This document shows, piece after piece, positions 1 to 10,225 of a stretch of DNA of 64,000 nt (its first letter is position 1; each line of letters begins with the position of its first letter). Origin of the DNA: Juglans regia (Eukaryota; Streptophyta; Magnoliopsida; Fagales; Juglandaceae); the NCBI RefSeq assembly GCF_001411555.2, contig NC_049912.1, positions 23,507,722 to 23,571,721 on the forward strand, in the 5' to 3' direction. Both the position numbers and the translations under genes were made by a program. The notes below the pieces were generated by a model. The model worked only from the letters and a program-made list of their open reading frames with translations. It was not told the DNA's origin and did not search any database.

Positions 1-272
1 AATAGCCAAGAAAGATAACTCCCCGTGGCTGTGCTGCTATGATAATTTGCATCATTGTATGAAAATCAGCAATGTTTACCAGTTTCCTTTCTTGATAGGT
101 GTATAGAAGTAGGTTGAGTTTGAGTTTTATATCCCTGTTCGATACGACCATCTCCCGTGAGGACCTGATGTGTGAGATTCTGCAGGCGTTTAATCTGGCT
201 GATCTCTAGAATTTGTCTACCTTCTCTTTTTCTACTTGGATTGGATCCAGCAGACATATTTCTCTTCACTAA

Positions 273-434
273 AATGGCCTCACGAGCAGTGGATTATGGT
301 CGAAGACCTCTTGGACTTTGGTAAAACCAACCAGTTTGGAAGGCTGGCATCAACAGCAATTTCTTGCATTTGAGGCTCGACTGCCCGCCCTGGATTGGAG
401 AAAGGCCGTGGATCTATGCATGGCTTTAAACTAA
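273..434 (+). pseudogene. C-terminal exon fragment of an unidentified gene
   Basis: A frame open from 273 ends at a TAA (432-434). Its last part reads SLEGWHQQQFLAFEARLPAL followed by DWRKAVDLCMALN, with composition typical of a real protein C terminus. A possible splice acceptor (accag) lies just before the Leu-Glu-Gly-Trp segment. The last ~55 bases of this frame recur at 1816-1873, also followed by repeat sequence, so the fragment has been copied with its flank. I do not recognise the protein. It could be the last exon of a gene to the left of the window or a captured fragment. Confidence 0.4.
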
Positions 435-1060
435 ATGGTAGTGTGGCACTGTGGTTGTTCCTTCGATTCGTTGATCTCCTTCCTCTGGCTCTCAGGTTGT
501 GCTACTCTCTCTTTGAATGCTTTCCATTGGGATATGTTCTCTATTGGCTCCTATCCCGAGTATTTTGATGCAAGCCCATTGACTCAAATATTAAAATTAT
601 CATTTATTCCAAAAATTTAAACTGATAAAAATGGATAGATTTTATTATTGAAAAATACTTGTTGCAAGTGTCTGGTACAAACGGCGTGCAAACGGAATTG
701 ACATGGAGACACTTAATGAGAGAGACCAAGCTGATGAGAGAGAGACTGACCTGAGGAGCGAGAGATAGAGAGAATTGATGAGAGAGAGATAGCTGATGAG
801 AGAGAACATGTGTGTTTAGAGAAAGAGTAAACAATTCATTTTAAATCTGACGTGGTATGAACGACTGCACACTGGTTGTATCTAACGATTATATATAGAA
901 GAACTATTTATTATTTTATATCTTAATACTCATTCTCACTTGTGGGTCATACTTTTTCTTAATGAGTAGACCCAACAAGTGAAATATTTAATTAAATAAG
1001 ATAGAGTGTAGAGTTTGGGTTCGAATTCAAGATTTCTACTCTGATATTTTGTATAAAAAA
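378..1060. repeat. Direct repeat copy A (TRIM-like block)
   Basis: This block is repeated in the same orientation at 1816-2836 with roughly 85-90% identity by eye. It contains the gene-fragment tail (378-434), a segment with degenerate GATGAGAGAGAG units (about 710-810) and a right part with GGTTCGAATTC followed by CTCTGATATT. Read on the minus strand, that right part gives ATATCAGAG, resembling the tRNA-iMet primer-binding site TGGTATCAGAG. This suggests a small, decayed LTR-type (TRIM) element. The right terminal repeat is very diverged in this copy. Confidence 0.5.
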
Positions 1061-1133
1061 ATTAATTTTTTAATAATAAATTTTATATTTTTTAAGAGAA
1101 ATATACCATATTTATATAATTCATAATTACTTT

Positions 1134-1285
1134 TCATTTGGATTCGAAAAAGAGTTGAGATGAATTGTGAATAATAGTAAAATGAATTACAAATAATAGT
1201 AAAATTTGTAAGTTAAAGTTGATGAATATTAATAAATAATAATAAGATGAGTTGAGATGAATTGTGAATTTAAACCGGATATAAT
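1134..1285. repeat. Diverged MITE remnant of the GAGATGAG family
   Basis: The segment contains GAGTTGAGATGAATTGTGAA twice, at either end of an AT-rich core with AATAGTAAAAT motifs. Both features occur in the better preserved Tourist-like MITEs elsewhere in the window. No intact terminal repeats or target duplication were found. Confidence 0.35.
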
Positions 1286-1815
1286 CATGCGAAGATCCCG
1301 ACAATCTCTTGGGAAAAGCAATTCGGGGTTTGAATGAGCGTGACTTGCCCAACAAGAGGAAAGAGGAGGGAAGAAGTTAATTGATTCCTATGCTGCATTT
1401 TAGAATGCACCTAACCAATAAAACAAGCTGGGAATTGGTCCACAAGCAAGCTAAGTAGGTCCTTCACCACAAAGACCTAAAAATGTAATCCCTTATCTCG
1501 GATTGTCTATTATCTCTATGATCTAGGGTTAATTTAGGTACTAGAGAATACTCTATTATTATTTATTATGTTTTTATTATTTTTTTATTTATTACTATTC
1601 ACTATTATTTAATATTTTATCATTATTTTTTATATTATTATTTATAAAATATCTAAGATCAATACCTTACTATTTAAACACAATCTAAATACGCTGACCA
1701 GACATAGACAACGTACAAGTAACGTAGTACTCATAAAAAGATAGAATATTATTTGTGCGTTAAGGCCTAGGATTGTTGTTCAATATTGGAGCGTCCGATT
1801 GCTGAGGTTGTTCGC

Positions 1816-2836
1816 ACGACTGCCCGCCCTGGATTGGAGAAAGGCCGTGGATCTATGCATGGCTTTAAACTAAAGAGCTTTGCTACACAACCTCCACCAC
1901 ACTCTACACTCCACACTTTTTTAAATTTTTTAAATTTTTAATATTTTTTTAAAATTTTTTTTTGAGTTTATTCTTTTTAAATTATTTCAAATTTTTTATT
2001 CATTATTCATATAATAAATATTTAATAAAAGAAAAAAATAATAAAAATTAAAAATAATGTAAAGTGTAGAGGTTGTGTGAATAGTAAGAGGTTGAGTATA
2101 TTTTTTGTAAACTAAATGGTAGTGTGGCACTGTGGTTATTCCTTCGATTCGCTGATCTCCTTCCTGGCTCTCAGGTGGTGCTACTCTTTCTTTGACTGCT
2201 TTCCATTGGGATATGTTCTCTATTAGCTCCTATCCCGAGTATTTTGATGCAAGCCCATTGACTCAAGTACCGTGAAATCATTACTTACCTCAAAATTTTA
2301 AGATGATATAAATGGATAGATTTTATTATTGAAAAACGATTGTTGCAAGTGCCTGGTGTAAATGGCGTGCAAACGGAGCTGACGTGAAAACACTTGATGA
2401 GAGAGAGATCGAGCTGATGAGAGAGAGTTGATGGAGCTGATGAGAGAAAAAGATCGAGCTGATGAGAGAGAGAGCGCTAATGAGAGAGAGAGATGACCCG
2501 ATGAGCGAGTGATAGAGAGAGTTGATGAGAGAGAATATGTGCGTTTAGAGAAATAGTAAACAATTCATTTTAAATCTGATGTGGCATGGACGACTACACG
2601 TCGATTGTATCTAACGAATGTATATAGAAGAACTATTTATTATTTTATATCTTAATATTCGCCCTCACTTGTGGGTCAGACTTTCTCTCAATGAGTAGGT
2701 CCAATAAGTAAAATATTTAATTAAATGAGATAGAATATAGAGTCAGGATTCGAATTCAGAACTTTTATTTTGATATCATATGAAATCACTATTTATCTTT
2801 AAAAATAGATAGATTTTATTATTTTATATCTTAACA
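1816..2836. repeat. Direct repeat copy B (TRIM-like block, interrupted by a MITE)
   Basis: Second copy of the block at 378-1060, interrupted at 1875-2107 by a MITE. The sequence at 2781-2836 starts TGAAATCACTATTTATC and ends ATATCTTAACA. It resembles a split copy at 2273-2333 and 2645-2657, as expected for two short terminal repeats of a minus-oriented TRIM. TGATATCAAAA (minus strand), similar to the tRNA-iMet primer site, lies two bases inside the right repeat. Between them sits an array of about 20-bp units based on GAGCTGATGAGAGAGAGATC (about 2393-2500). Assignment to TRIM is inference. Confidence 0.5.
1875..2107. mobile_element. 233-bp MITE with 9-bp target duplication
   Basis: The insertion is flanked by TAAACTAAA on both sides (1866-1874 and 2108-2116). 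The unoccupied site, with a single TAAACTAAA, is preserved in the sister repeat around 427-435. The element starts GAGCTTTGCTACACAACCTC and its right end carries the inverted GAGGTTGTGTG, with an AT-rich core. A 9-bp duplication fits Mutator-like elements; if the true duplication is 8 bp, hAT would fit. No coding capacity. Confidence 0.75.
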
Positions 2837-2914
2837 AGTACAGTGACTTTTGTAACGAAATGACGGATTACATTGATGGTTTTATACTTTGTCAATTGAT
2901 TAAAAGAAACTCTC

Positions 2915-3104
2915 TTATGTGATTCCATCTTTGGAAGACTCCAACAGCCAAGAAACCTCTTCATGAATTTGATCACGAACAATATCATTGTCTCCATAGC
3001 ATTCTTCATTCCCACTGCAATCGTTCTCATCGTTGTCATCATCGTAATCATCATCATTATCTTGATCGACTTCCTCACATGCCTTTTCCTCATCATAGCT
3101 TCCT
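2915..3104 (-). pseudogene. Acidic terminal-exon fragment, unidentified
   Basis: On the minus strand a tttcag acceptor is followed by a frame of 62 codons ending in TAA (2917-2915). It is extremely rich in Asp and Glu: it begins GSYDEEKACEEVDQDND, continues through an Asp/Asn run and a Cys-containing stretch, and ends EEVSWLLESSKDGIT. A longer overlapping frame is Met-rich and looks like the shadow of this one. No upstream exon was found nearby, so I read it as a gene fragment. The parent protein is not recognised. Confidence 0.4.
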
Positions 3105-3240
3105 CTGAAATTTTGTTACCTATAATTTGAGGGCTACGAGTCGAGAAAAACTCTTCCCAACATAATAGATGCAAGCATAATCTCACTGATTCTATTCTTT
3201 GCTGTGCTCAAAATTCTCTCCTCTCACACTCTACCACACT

Positions 3241-3366
3241 GGTATATTTGGATATTGAGGTGATTTTAGATAATTTGTAAATAGTAATAAAAAAATAATA
3301 AAAAATAAAAAAAATATATTAAATAATAGTAAAAAATAATAGAATGATCTCACTACCCAAACATGC
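3241..3366. mobile_element. Short Tourist-like MITE remnant
   Basis: The left end GGTATATTTGGATATTGAGG and the inverted right end (minus strand GCATGTTTGGGTAGTGAGAT) match the recurrent family. The interior holds AATAGTAAAAAATAATAG motifs. Short and diverged; a clear target duplication is not visible. Confidence 0.45.
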
Positions 3367-3677
3367 TTATGATCTATTACTTCTGCCTTGGCAACATATA
3401 AAAGAAAAGAAAATCAATCATCCTCCTAAAATAAATAAATTTCTTCACTTCGGAAAAAGAAAACTGAATGGGTGTTTGGAAAAATATTGAACTTGTTACT
3501 TTCTTTTAAATTAGTAAAATGGTTTAACCATCAAAATATAAAATAAATTCACAAATTGACATTATTTTTTATGATACATTAAATTATAAAATTGTGATTT
3601 ATTTCTATAAAATATATTTGTGACCGTAATACTTTTTCTTTAAAATATATCGACAGAGAAATTAATTTTTATGGTAA

Positions 3678-3859
3678 GATTGTTTGGATGTTGAAGTGAG
3701 TTGAATTGAGATGATAAAATATTATTAGAATATTATTTTTTAATATTATTATCATTTTAAGATTTAAAAAAATTAAATCATTTATTATATTTTATATTAA
3801 AATTTGAAAAAATTATAATAATAAATTGAGATGAATTGGAATGATACTCACCCCGAATC
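3678..3859. mobile_element. Tourist-like (PIF/Harbinger-type) MITE
   Basis: About 182 bp flanked by TAA on both sides (3675-3677, 3860-3862). The left end is GATTGTTTGGATGTTGAAGT; the right end read inverted starts GATTCGGGGTGAG. The core (ATAAAATATTATTAGAATATT and TTATTATATTTTATATT) is shared with the other family members. A 3-bp TAA/TTA duplication is the hallmark of PIF/Harbinger MITEs. Confidence 0.65.
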
Positions 3860-4240
3860 TAACGATAATTAAACAAATCTAACTTTGTGTAGCATGAATT
3901 TCAACATCATTCGAAATAAAAAAATAAAATAATAATCAATTTCCACGTGCGTAACACGTGACAAAGAGACAGGAACCAACAGTTCCCGACGGAATAAGCG
4001 GAGAGTTCCAGCTCCTACAAAGGCTAAGCTACCTATATCCAAACGAATCCTAGCCGTCCAAACATATTACTTTGATATAGCTTTCGTAATTGACCATAAA
4101 AATCCACCCTCTCGAACGACTTCGAGGCGGCCACAAACCCTTCGTTCCAAGAATCCAAATCCTCGAACCAAAACCCTCCAAGAAAAGCTCCCAATACGTT
4201 AAGTTCACAGGCTGAGACAAGCCGAGCAAGTTAAGGGGCT

Positions 4241-7200
4241 ATGGATTCAGATCAGGGGAAGCTATTCATAGGTGGGATCTCGTGGGAGACTACGGAGGAG
4301 AAGCTGAAGGATTACTTTGAGAACTACGGAGACGTGATGCAGACTGTGGTTATGAGGGACAAGACTACTGGCAGGCCCAGGGGTTTCGGCTTCGTGGTCT
4401 TTGCAGATCCTTCCGTTCTCGATAGGGTTCTCCAGGACAACCACACCATTGATGGCAGAACGGTGAGAAAAAGAAAGAGAGAGAAGGGGGAGCTCTTATA
4501 TTCTCGCTTTATTTGGGCCTTTTTTGTTGTTTGGTTGATGGGATTTTGCTCTTTTCGATATGAGGTCACTGTTCATATATATTTAGTTTAATAATGTGGT
4601 GCAGTTGTGATGATTGAGATTCTGGTATTTTGGCTTTTTTGTGTTCATATTGGGTTATGGCGGTTCAGTTTAATTTACGCCCCTACTGATGCTTGTGTTG
4701 CTGTTTGAAGTTGAGCATGTTGGTTTTTGAAACTTTAATTGTTTTTGTTGGGAAATTTTGATTCTCTTTGATTTATGCTGCTACTGATTCTTTTTGTAAT
4801 TGTTCGGTAAACTTTGAGTACCTGGATTTTGTTTATAGGAAGATCGTGGTTTACATGGTTTGTTACTGTCTCCGCTTCTATTGCTCTTGTTATTGGGGTT
4901 TGATTTCTTCTGAGTTTAATTCGCGTGGGATTGTTGTTCTGACTTCTATTTTGATGGTTTATGTTGTTTCTGAGCTTGTTTTGTTTGCTCATGTTGTTTT
5001 TCAGTTCACTTATGTTTTGGTGTTAGTTTTCATAGAAAATACTTATGGTTGCCATTTATGTTACTTTAATTTTTTTTTAGGGAAACAATGGTTTAGTTTA
5101 TTTGTTATTGTTGCTGCTTATGTCTTTGGTGTCTTTGGGGGTTTGATGTTAATGATAATTTTGTTCCGTATTTTTTTAAGGTTTGTTGAATTATATGTTG
5201 ATATCTAGGTCCACCCATATTTTTATTTCAGCTCTTATAAATTTTGACTAATGAGTTTCGGGTATGGAGGTATTTTTATTTGCTAGTTTTTCCAACTTTT
5301 AATTGGTACTTGTAAATTTGTTTGGTGGGCATTACTTGCAGCAAGTCTGTGTCAAAGATTGTTTTAGTTTTATTTATAGCTTCCGGCACCTTTGCTGTGT
5401 GACAACATTATAATGTCATGGTTACAATGGCTGATGCTTTGAGAATGGGATTCATCCTTTTTAGGTGCGGTTTGGATAGTGAGATGAGATGAGATGATTT
5501 TAGATGAAAGTTGAAAGTTGAATAAAATATTGTTAGAATATTATTTTTATTAATAGTTTTATTATTTTTTGATTTGAAAAAGTTGAATTATTTATTATAT
5601 TTTGTGTGAAAATTTAGAAAAGTTGTAATGCTGAAATGAGATGAGATGAAACACTTTCACTATCCACTCTAGAAAGGAAAAAAAAAAAAAAAAGAAATAT
5701 GAAATTTCAGATATTTAGAACCAATAAAGAACTTATCTTAGTTCGTAGCCTTTTTGAAGGATTTTACACACTCTTGTAAAAAATATGGATTTTATACTCA
5801 TAATGTTATTTTCATTTTCTTGTCTGTGTTGACTGTTTATGTCCTTTGGTACACTAATTTAGTAGTAATGATCCTTTTGGTTGCAATATGATCCTATTAC
5901 ACTTGTTCTCATTTCTATGCAGCCCATAATTGTGATTATCTCAATTCTAAGCTTTTGATATATTTAATGGCTTATTTTTATGCTTGCACCTTATCATAAA
6001 AGTTGGCTCTTATATTTTTTTACTTTAGCATCACAGCATAAGTGCTTGTTTTATGGGTCTGCAGGTTGAGGCTAAGAGGGCATTATCGAGAGAGGAGCAG
6101 CAAACTTCTGCCAAAGCTGGGAATCCTAGTCTAGCTAGAAGTTCTGGGGGTGGTGGAACTTTCAGAACCAAGAAGATATTTGTTGGAGGATTGCCTGCCA
6201 CTCTAAGTGAAGAAGGATTTCGTCAGCATTTTGAGACTTATGGCCATGTAACCGATGTAGTAGTCATGTATGACCAGAATACTGGACGACCTCGCGGGTT
6301 TGGGTTTATTACCTTTGACACTGAAGAAGCTGTTGATAGAGTTTTACACAAAAACTTCCATGATTTAGATGGTAAGCAAGTAGAAGTAAAGCGGGCTCTT
6401 CCTAAAGATGCGAATCCTGGTGGGGGTAGCCGTACAATGGGTGGTGGTGCTGGTGGTGGGGGTTCACTTGGTAGTGGTTATCAGAACTATGGGGCATCTG
6501 GTGGTAACCCGAATGCATATGATGGTCGAATGGAATCCAATAGGTACATGCAGCCACAGAGTACTGGAGGTGGTTTTGGTCCATATGGCTCCTCTGCATA
6601 TAGCACACCTGGCTATGGATATGGTCCTGCCAATAATGGTATTAGTTATGGTGGTTATGCTGGTGCCAATACTGGGTATGGTGGACCTGCCGGTGCAGCA
6701 TATGGAAACCCAAATGTTCCTAGTGCTGGCTTTGGAAGTGGTCCACCAGGCGCTCCCAGAAGTTCATGGAACACTCAATCTCCTACTGGATATGGTGCTC
6801 TGGGTTATGGTAATACTGCTGCTTGGGGTGCTCCAACTGGAAGCACTGGTGCTCCTAGTGGTGGCCCAGGCTCAGCACCTACAGGCCAGTCACCTAGTGG
6901 GGCCACTGGGTATGGGAATCAAAGTTATGGCTATGGTGGTTATGGTGGGAGTGATGGGTCTTATGGGAATCCTGGTGGATATGGTGCTGTTGGAGGGCGT
7001 TCTGGGAGTGTGCCAAATAACAATGCTGGTGGTCCAGGTGGAGGGGATATGCAAGGGAGTGGATACATGGGAAGTGGCTATGGTGATGCTAATGGTAATC
7101 CAGGGTATGGAAATGCAGCATGGAGATCTGAACAATCACAAACTTCTGGAAATTATGGTGCTCCTCAGGGGAATGGTCCTCATGGTGGGCAGGTTGCCTA

Positions 7201-7246
7201 TGGTAGTGGATATGCCAGTGCTCAAGCCCGAACCCAACAACAGTAA
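4241..7246 (+). CDS. hnRNP-type RNA-binding protein, two RRMs plus Gly/Tyr-rich tail
   Basis: Two exons, 4241-4462 and 6065-7246, joined by a GT-AG intron in phase 0, encode 467 residues. RRM1 (about 6-82) has RNP2 KLFIGG at 7-12 and RNP1 RGFGFVVF at 47-54. RRM2 (about 110-188) has RNP2 KIFVGG at 111-116 and RNP1 RGFGFITF at 151-158. The rest, from about 190, is low-complexity Gly/Tyr/Asn/Ser/Pro sequence of prion-like composition. This layout is that of plant hnRNP A/B- or Musashi-like glycine-rich RNA-binding proteins, which act in nuclear or cytoplasmic mRNA processing and can enter condensates. The start at 4241 opens RRM1 directly, and the presumed leader from about 4090 has no upstream ATG. 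The 1.6-kb intron carries a MITE. If the intron were retained, translation would stop at 4591, giving a 116-residue single-RRM product. Family call is firm; exact orthology is not. Confidence 0.93.
5464..5669. mobile_element. Tourist-like MITE in the hnRNP gene intron
   Basis: Begins GGTGCGGTTTGGATAGTGAG right after TTA (5461-5463) and ends near CACTATCCACTC, an inverted match with a small deletion. The core has TTGAATAAAATATTGTTAGA and TTATTATATTTTGTGTG as in the other copies. It lies about 400 bp before the 3' splice site. Confidence 0.65.
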
Positions 7247-10225
7247 TTATTATGGCTAGAGATCCAACTGGATCACCATCTTTGTTTCTTTACTGTGAGA
7301 GGCTCGGAATTGTTTTCCATGCCAGGCAGCACAGGGAGTGGTGCAAGTTGAATGTCAACACCCTTGGGGACTGGTTGGATTGCTTGATTCCCTGTAGTTT
7401 GCAGTATCTATTTTCTAGTCTTTAATAAGTAGTAATTTTGAGGCGTACGAGACGGTCCTATTCAATATGTGCTTTTGAGTGTTGTCTTAAATTTGGCGTG
7501 CTTATAATTCTCTACAAGCTCATCTGGAATTTATCCTTAGTGTTTAAGCTGTGGTAGCTTATATAACCTTGCTATTGTTGGTTTGATTACATTTGGATGC
7601 TGTGTTGTTTACATTTTATTAGTGCTCCAGTTCTGCTTTCCATTTTGTCAAGCAAGAATAGATGCTCATGCATGATCTGATCTTGCTTGATTTGATCTGA
7701 CAAGTAGGATTACAGAGTTGTGTGTAGTGAGGTCTTTTTAGCTAGTAGCAGTGGAGCTATGGCCACTTGGGTTGATCACTTCGTAATGGGTAGCGATAAT
7801 CGTAGTGGTAGTTGACACTTTGACGATGGCATAATCATTTTCCTCCTGTATTTGCCCTTGTGTTGTACAGGAGAGATGCACGAGGTCTAAAGTGGAGTGA
7901 AGTGTCCACTCATGGCTGAACACGAGCATCGTTGTGGGGGCAGGGGGGGAGTGTTCCGCAAGGAAGGGAATTTGAGGACTTTGTTCAGTTGAAAAAACGG
8001 ATTTGCCTGGGACAGGTCATTCTTCAGCCTGGTCATGCCAACACTGTCAAACATTGCAGATTCCAGGCTTTTCAAGTGATAAACTTCCTAATCTTCACCC
8101 AGGTGTGGAGGGACTGGAGGATTTTGTGAGGTCAACAGCACTCATGAATTCATTGTGACCTAGTTGGTTAGGATGATGCCTTTTGATTTAGAATACATCA
8201 CGGTATTTGGTTTCAGATGTTCCCGAGTATCTGGGAATGTGTCTTTGTTAAAAACAGTTCATTGAAGTTTCAGAATGAAGTGAAGGAGTTCCAAAAACAT
8301 TTTTGGCTAGTTGTTTCTAATACCATAGGCTAAAATCTATACAAATATTCTTCAATTTCGTTTATGCAGTATCCCAAAATAGTGTAGACAGGTGTGCTTT
8401 TGTCCAGCAGAAATACAGTCATTTTTTTCCTGTTGTTCATATTTTGCATTTTGTTTGGCTAGAAGCATGGATAATATGGTTTTGTACTTTCGTATGTAAG
8501 GGGAAGCTTTCTTGTGATGGGGCAGTTGGGTGACTGGCTGGCTGCCTTGGTGAAAGCAGGAGATTCTATTCCTGATAACATACATGTCTTCTATTTTCTT
8601 TCAGAAAGAGAAATGATTTGTACAAGTATAAATTTTGTTCATATTTCTATAAAATATATATATATATATTCTTTTTAATTGGGATTTTCCTTTTTACAAA
8701 AAGTATACACATGACTTGTCGATATGAGAGATTTGTACTTAGCATTAGTCACGTATGGATTTTTTCCCCTAGGGAAATATGGATATGCTTGGTGAGGGGG
8801 GGGATGACTGAAGTCCTTTAATGTTGTTTGAAAATGTCCTTGACTTTGTGGGGGTGAAACCTACATTGTCAATGCTAAGCGTCGGCTTGCGAGTGATGGC
8901 AATCAAAGATGTTAGGCATGTTTTAACATTGTCGAGCCGAGTACTCTTTCGGAACTTGTGGGGTTGGACTTGCATGTTTGTTTGGGTGCTTTCTTTGTAA
9001 CATACTTGTGTACGTTGGACTGTGATCTTGCTCCAAAACATTTGAAAGGATTAGTCTGTCTCCTGCTTGTTGACCCAGAAGTAAATGGATGTGCATGGCA
9101 TCTATATCATCCTTTCTCTTTATGGAATATTCTGCAATATGGTTAGGTTTTGACCGATTGGAACGTTTGAACATTTTTTGAAAAAAATTTAAAACTGATA
9201 TTCAAGCTCAATTTGATTATGTTCCAACTTCACAGATTAATTAGTGCGATTTCATGGTAGTTATAGATTCTCAACCAAATTGATATTGATATTATGGTTG
9301 AACATTAATAATGGCAGTACTATCTATGGTCAAACGTATTAACAATTATTGTGTAAACAAACACAACAAGTAACTATGTTTGAATGTTTAATTACATCGT
9401 TCGAACATTAGAAAAACTTTCTTTTATTTTTTTTAAGCTTTTTGCTAAATATTGTCAGCAAGTCTTATTTTTAATGATGATTTTTTTATTTTCGTTAACT
9501 ATTGTAGACTTGTAGTGACTCTCAACTTTCAAATTCGAATGAACATTGAACACCAATCGAAAGGGTGGTTGCTCAAATACATTCTGTTTTATAAATTTTT
9601 TTATTTTATTTTATTTTATAACTAATTATATCTTAAATTGAAGATATTTTTATAAAATGATATTATTTTTATACATTATTTTTAAAACAGAATTAATTAC
9701 GTAAAAAGAGCGGCATGCATGTTTACCTGGCCTAGTTTTCTATCTTAAAAAATAAAAATTACGAGTATTATTTATTTATTTTATTAAATGGATAGTCTTC
9801 TCGAAAGTTTTAACTACCACGTGTCAAAATGTTTTAAATATAATATACTTTGTTATTTGAAAACAGAGATGAAATATATATGTGTGAGCTATTCTTAGTT
9901 GGAAGATGGTATTTTTATTTTATATTTGACAATATCTCACAAGACTATCGGAAGTAGCAATTTTCGGAACCCAGTTGCTATCTACGTACGTATAAACGTC
10001 CCACCTTTCCTTTGATCTCTCGTTTTCTTCGCACCAGAACATTGGCTTAATTTACCTGATCACAATTCCCATCTCTCTCTGTCTCCCCTACCTAATAACG
10101 TTCTCATATATACCATCAACACAACCACCATTAATGTCCCTTGCTTTAACAGATCATGCATAGCCTTTCTCCTACTCCCCACTCTCTCGCGCCGGATATC
10201 TGATCGGGGCGCCTACCCTTTTGCC
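7247..10225. other. 3' UTR of the hnRNP gene, then intergenic DNA
   Basis: The first ~200-400 bp is presumably 3' UTR (an AATAAG-like signal near 7422). Between 7.7 and 9.2 kb there are only short unconserved-looking frames on both strands, none recognised. From 9.2 kb the sequence is AT-rich. TATATA at 10107-10112, about 115 bp before the next start codon, could be the TATA box of the UNC-13-like gene. Confidence 0.5.

Noticed and set aside
66..269. 67-codon minus frame at the left edge
   Set aside because: Polar, unrecognised, without clear splice sites; it may be chance or an exon of a gene outside the window, too weak to list.
4768..5208. 146-codon frame inside the hnRNP intron
   Set aside because: Phe/Val/Tyr-rich composition typical of T-rich intron DNA; no homology recognised and no start context.
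6408..7259. 283-codon plus-strand frame overlapping the hnRNP tail
   Set aside because: Val/Met/Leu-rich shadow of the Gly/Tyr-rich coding frame, with no domain.
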